64,000 bases of DNA from assembly GCF_009834875.1 (NCBI RefSeq), contig NZ_WVHT01000004.1:186001-250000 (forward strand), given 5' to 3'. This document shows, piece by piece, positions 62,369 through 64,000 of this stretch. The DNA is from Hufsiella arboris. GTDB lineage: Bacteria > Bacteroidota > Bacteroidia > Sphingobacteriales > Sphingobacteriaceae. Within the stretch, counting starts at the first letter, position 1, and each line of letters opens with the position of its first letter. The position numbers and the translations under genes were made by a program. The notes beneath the pieces were generated by a model, which saw nothing but the letters and a program-made list of their open reading frames with translations, ran no database searches and was not told where the DNA came from.

Positions 62369-62440
62369 TAAACGGGATTGAAGCGGATACCGGCCAAAGT
62401 GGGCAAGGCCTGCAGGCGTATGAGCGAAAAGCCCGGCTGC
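62369..62440 (+). repeat. Dispersed intergenic repeat, family 1 copy B
   Basis: TAAACGGGATTGAAGCGGAT, then ACCGGCC, GGGCAAGGCCTGCAGGC, GTATGAGCGAAAAGC and CCGG. Opposite orientation to copy C. Confidence 0.8.
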
Positions 62441-62619
62441 CACAAAATGAAACACTGCAATTGCTTTTCAAATCAATTATCTTGTTAATACGGTACTGGT
62501 CAATGCCATTTCAACACCTAATCCTCTAATTTTAGGAAAATGATATACTCACTAGCATTATTTATCGATTATAAGTTCGTACTTCTATCCCCACATTTTA
62601 CTCAAAAAATCCGACCTGG

Positions 62620-62650
62620 TTTGTTTAATTCAAAAACCCTGCTATTTTTG
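62620..62650 (+). promoter_or_regulatory. Promoter of the membrane pyrophosphatase gene
   Basis: TTTG (62620-62623), 19 bases, TATTTTTG (62643-62650), perfect consensus. The leader to the ATG at 62682 is about 27 bases. Confidence 0.8.
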
Positions 62651-62681
62651 GAAAATAACCAATTATAAATCAGTTCATTTT

Positions 62682-64000
62682 ATGGAATTCCTACAACAAA
62701 ATTTAATTTATGCTATACCCTTGCTGGGTATTGTTGGCATTCTGGTAATGCTTAGCAAGTCGGCCTGGGTTGTTAAACAGGAGGCCGGCGACGAAAACAT
62801 GCGGACTCTTGCAGGATACATTGCAGATGGGGCGATGGCGTTTCTGAGGGCTGAGTGGAAAATACTTTCTTACTTCGTAATTATCGCGGCTGTGCTTTTA
62901 GCTTATTCCGGAACTTTGGTGGAAACCTCCAGCTGGGTGATTGCCGTTTCTTTTATTATCGGCGCTTTTACTTCTGCTTTTGCGGGATTTATAGGAATGA
63001 ACATCGCAACAAAGGCAAACGTTCGGACCACACATGCCGCGCGTACCAGTTTAGCACAGGCTTTAAAAGTTTCGTTTACCGGCGGCTCGGTAATGGGTAT
63101 TGGCGTCGCGGGATTGGCAGTTCTAGGCTTAGGTTCATTATTTATCCTTTTTTATCATATCTACGTGCTTAAAACCGGTGGCAGCGTTAATGGTAAAGAG
63201 ATGGAAAAAGCGCTGGAAGTTCTTGCAGGATTTTCACTCGGAGCCGAATCTATAGCCTTGTTCGCACGTGTTGGCGGTGGTATTTATACTAAAGCGGCTG
63301 ATGTTGGCGCCGATCTTGTTGGCAAAGTCGAAGCCGGTATTCCCGAAGATGATGTTCGTAATCCCGCGACTATTGCAGATAACGTAGGCGATAACGTAGG
63401 CGACGTTGCTGGAATGGGTGCAGACTTATTCGGTTCTTATGTAGCAACAATCCTCGCGACGATGGTATTGGGTCGTGAAATTAAGTCTGAAGATAACTTT
63501 GGAGGTATCGCCCCTATTTTGCTTCCGATGCTGATTGCAGGTTTGGGATTAATCTTTTCAATTATTGCAACCTATTTCGTGAAGATTAAGAACGAAAGCG
63601 ACAGCGTACAGAAAGCTCTAAACATCGGTAACTGGTCGTCGATCATTATGACAGCCATTGCTGCCTTCTTCGCTGTAAAATGGCTTTTGCCGGAAACAAT
63701 GGAAATCCGTGGCTTCGCCTTTACAAAAACCGATGTTTTCATGGCGATTATTGTAGGCTTGATTGTCGGAACATTGATGAGCCTAATCACAGAATATTAT
63801 ACGGCTATGGGTAAACGGCCTGTGCGAAGTATCATTCAGCAATCTTCAACAGGCCACGCGACAAATATCATAGCCGGGCTTGCAGTCGGAATGGAATCAA
63901 CGGTATTGCCGATATTGGTATTGGCATCCGGAATTTATGGATCATATTACTTCGCCGGACTGTATGGCGTTTCTATTGCCGCCGCTGGCATGATGGCAAC
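62682..64000 (+). CDS. hppA: Membrane-bound ion-pumping pyrophosphatase, variant active site (3' end cut by window)
   Basis: 439 residues are visible. The PPi-binding loops are present: [20 protein letters not shown] and [24 protein letters not shown]. In standard H+- and Na+-PPases a glutamate follows ADLF (ADLFESY); here the residue is Gly251. In helix 5 the usual LGASSIALFAR reads [11 protein letters not shown], placing Glu189 there instead. This relocation is known for a divergent, Na+-regulated H+-pumping group (established for Chlorobium-type enzymes, as I recall it). The K+-dependence residue lies beyond the window. The enzyme hydrolyses PPi in the inner membrane and pumps ions outward. 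Confidence 0.93.
   Translation, partial: MEFLQQNLIYAIPLLGIVGILVMLSKSAWVVKQEAGDENMRTLAGYIADGAMAFLRAEWKILSYFVIIAAVLLAYSGTLVETSSWVIAVSFIIGAFTSAFAGFIGMNIATKANVRTTHAARTSLAQALKVSFTGGSVMGIGVAGLAVLGLGSLFILFYHIYVLKTGGSVNGKEMEKALEVLAGFSLGAESIALFARVGGGIYTKAADVGADLVGKVEAGIPEDDVRNPATIADNVGDNVGDVAGMGADLFGSYVATILATMVLGREIKSEDNFGGIAPILLPMLIAGLGLIFSIIATYFVKIKNESDSVQKALNIGNWSSIIMTAIAAFFAVKWLLPETMEIRGFAFTKTDVFMAIIVGLIVGTLMSLITEYYTAMGKRPVRSIIQQSSTGHATNIIAGLAVGMESTVLPILVLASGIYGSYYFAGLYGVSIAAAGMMA

Noticed and set aside
1-64000. A CRISPR, toxin-antitoxin, restriction or phage-defence system
   Set aside because: I looked on both strands for repeat-spacer arrays, Cas or nuclease motifs, and paired small toxin/antitoxin frames. 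None was supported; the four-helix-bundle gene is the only family with any reported link to mobile or retro elements, and no reverse transcriptase is nearby.

Overview
The window reads as ordinary chromosome from a member of the Bacteroidota, most likely a Sphingobacteriaceae-type genome (Pedobacter/Mucilaginibacter relatives). This is inferred from gene content and signals, not from a database search. The signs are TTTG-N19-TAnnTTTG promoters, starts without Shine-Dalgarno sequences, a BshB1 bacillithiol deacetylase, the DUF4783-nadC pair, a HU-CCDC81/SPOR protein beside ExbB/ExbD, a four-helix-bundle protein, and small intergenic repeats. No rRNA, tRNA, CRISPR array, complete IS, prophage or recognisable defence system was seen.

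Layout. 1-8.2 kb: the 5' end of rluD, a secreted GH3 beta-glucosidase, a Crp/Fnr regulator, an AT-rich insert (secreted protein plus GNAT), a decayed RAYT transposase with its REP hairpins, a YdeI/DUF1905 protein and a DUF6438 protein. 8.2-15.7 kb: a TPR protein, an ACC deaminase-like PLP enzyme, a sterol-desaturase-type membrane hydroxylase, L-lysine 6-transaminase, and a minus-strand run DUF4294-gpx-bshB1. 15.7-22.5 kb: the (p)ppGpp enzyme, fur, purA and pabB, then a second AT-rich patch. 23-34.9 kb: M48 lipoprotein protease, plsY, nadC, DUF4783, gpmI, a CAP protein, lon, an LpxR-like protein, arfB and cmk. 35.4-39.1 kb: rpsA, pyrR and pyrB. 39.2-48.3 kb: a tightly packed envelope cluster (1005-aa TPR protein, beta-barrel protein, HU/SPOR protein, ExbB, ExbD, TonB-like protein) followed by folC. 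48.5-50.9 kb: agmatine deiminase and N-carbamoylputrescine amidase with a four-helix-bundle gene between them. 51-56 kb: GT39 transferase, cmoA, a prenylcysteine-methyltransferase-like protein, a VOC protein and an S51 peptidase. 57.6-62 kb: cysE-cysM, an MFS transporter and an APC permease. 62.7 kb to the end: a membrane pyrophosphatase running off the window.

How genes work together. cysE and cysM make cysteine, which feeds bacillithiol (bshB1), and a thiol peroxidase is encoded in the bshB1 operon. pyrR and pyrB control and start pyrimidine synthesis, and cmk is nearby. pabB and folC belong to folate synthesis. The two agu-type enzymes convert agmatine to putrescine. The six-gene cluster before folC looks like a dedicated proton-driven ExbBD/TonB system with its own outer-membrane barrel and periplasmic TPR partner.

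The most notable signals are: a membrane pyrophosphatase whose usual helix-6 glutamate is Gly while a Glu appears in helix 5; a cmoA gene with a conserved N-terminus but no ATG/GTG/TTG start; a canonical sigma-54 promoter sequence before lon; an 11-bp tandem repeat read in all three frames inside folC; a perfect lpxR promoter embedded in the lon terminator; and intergenic repeat families sharing TAAACCCG/CGGGACT-type ends.
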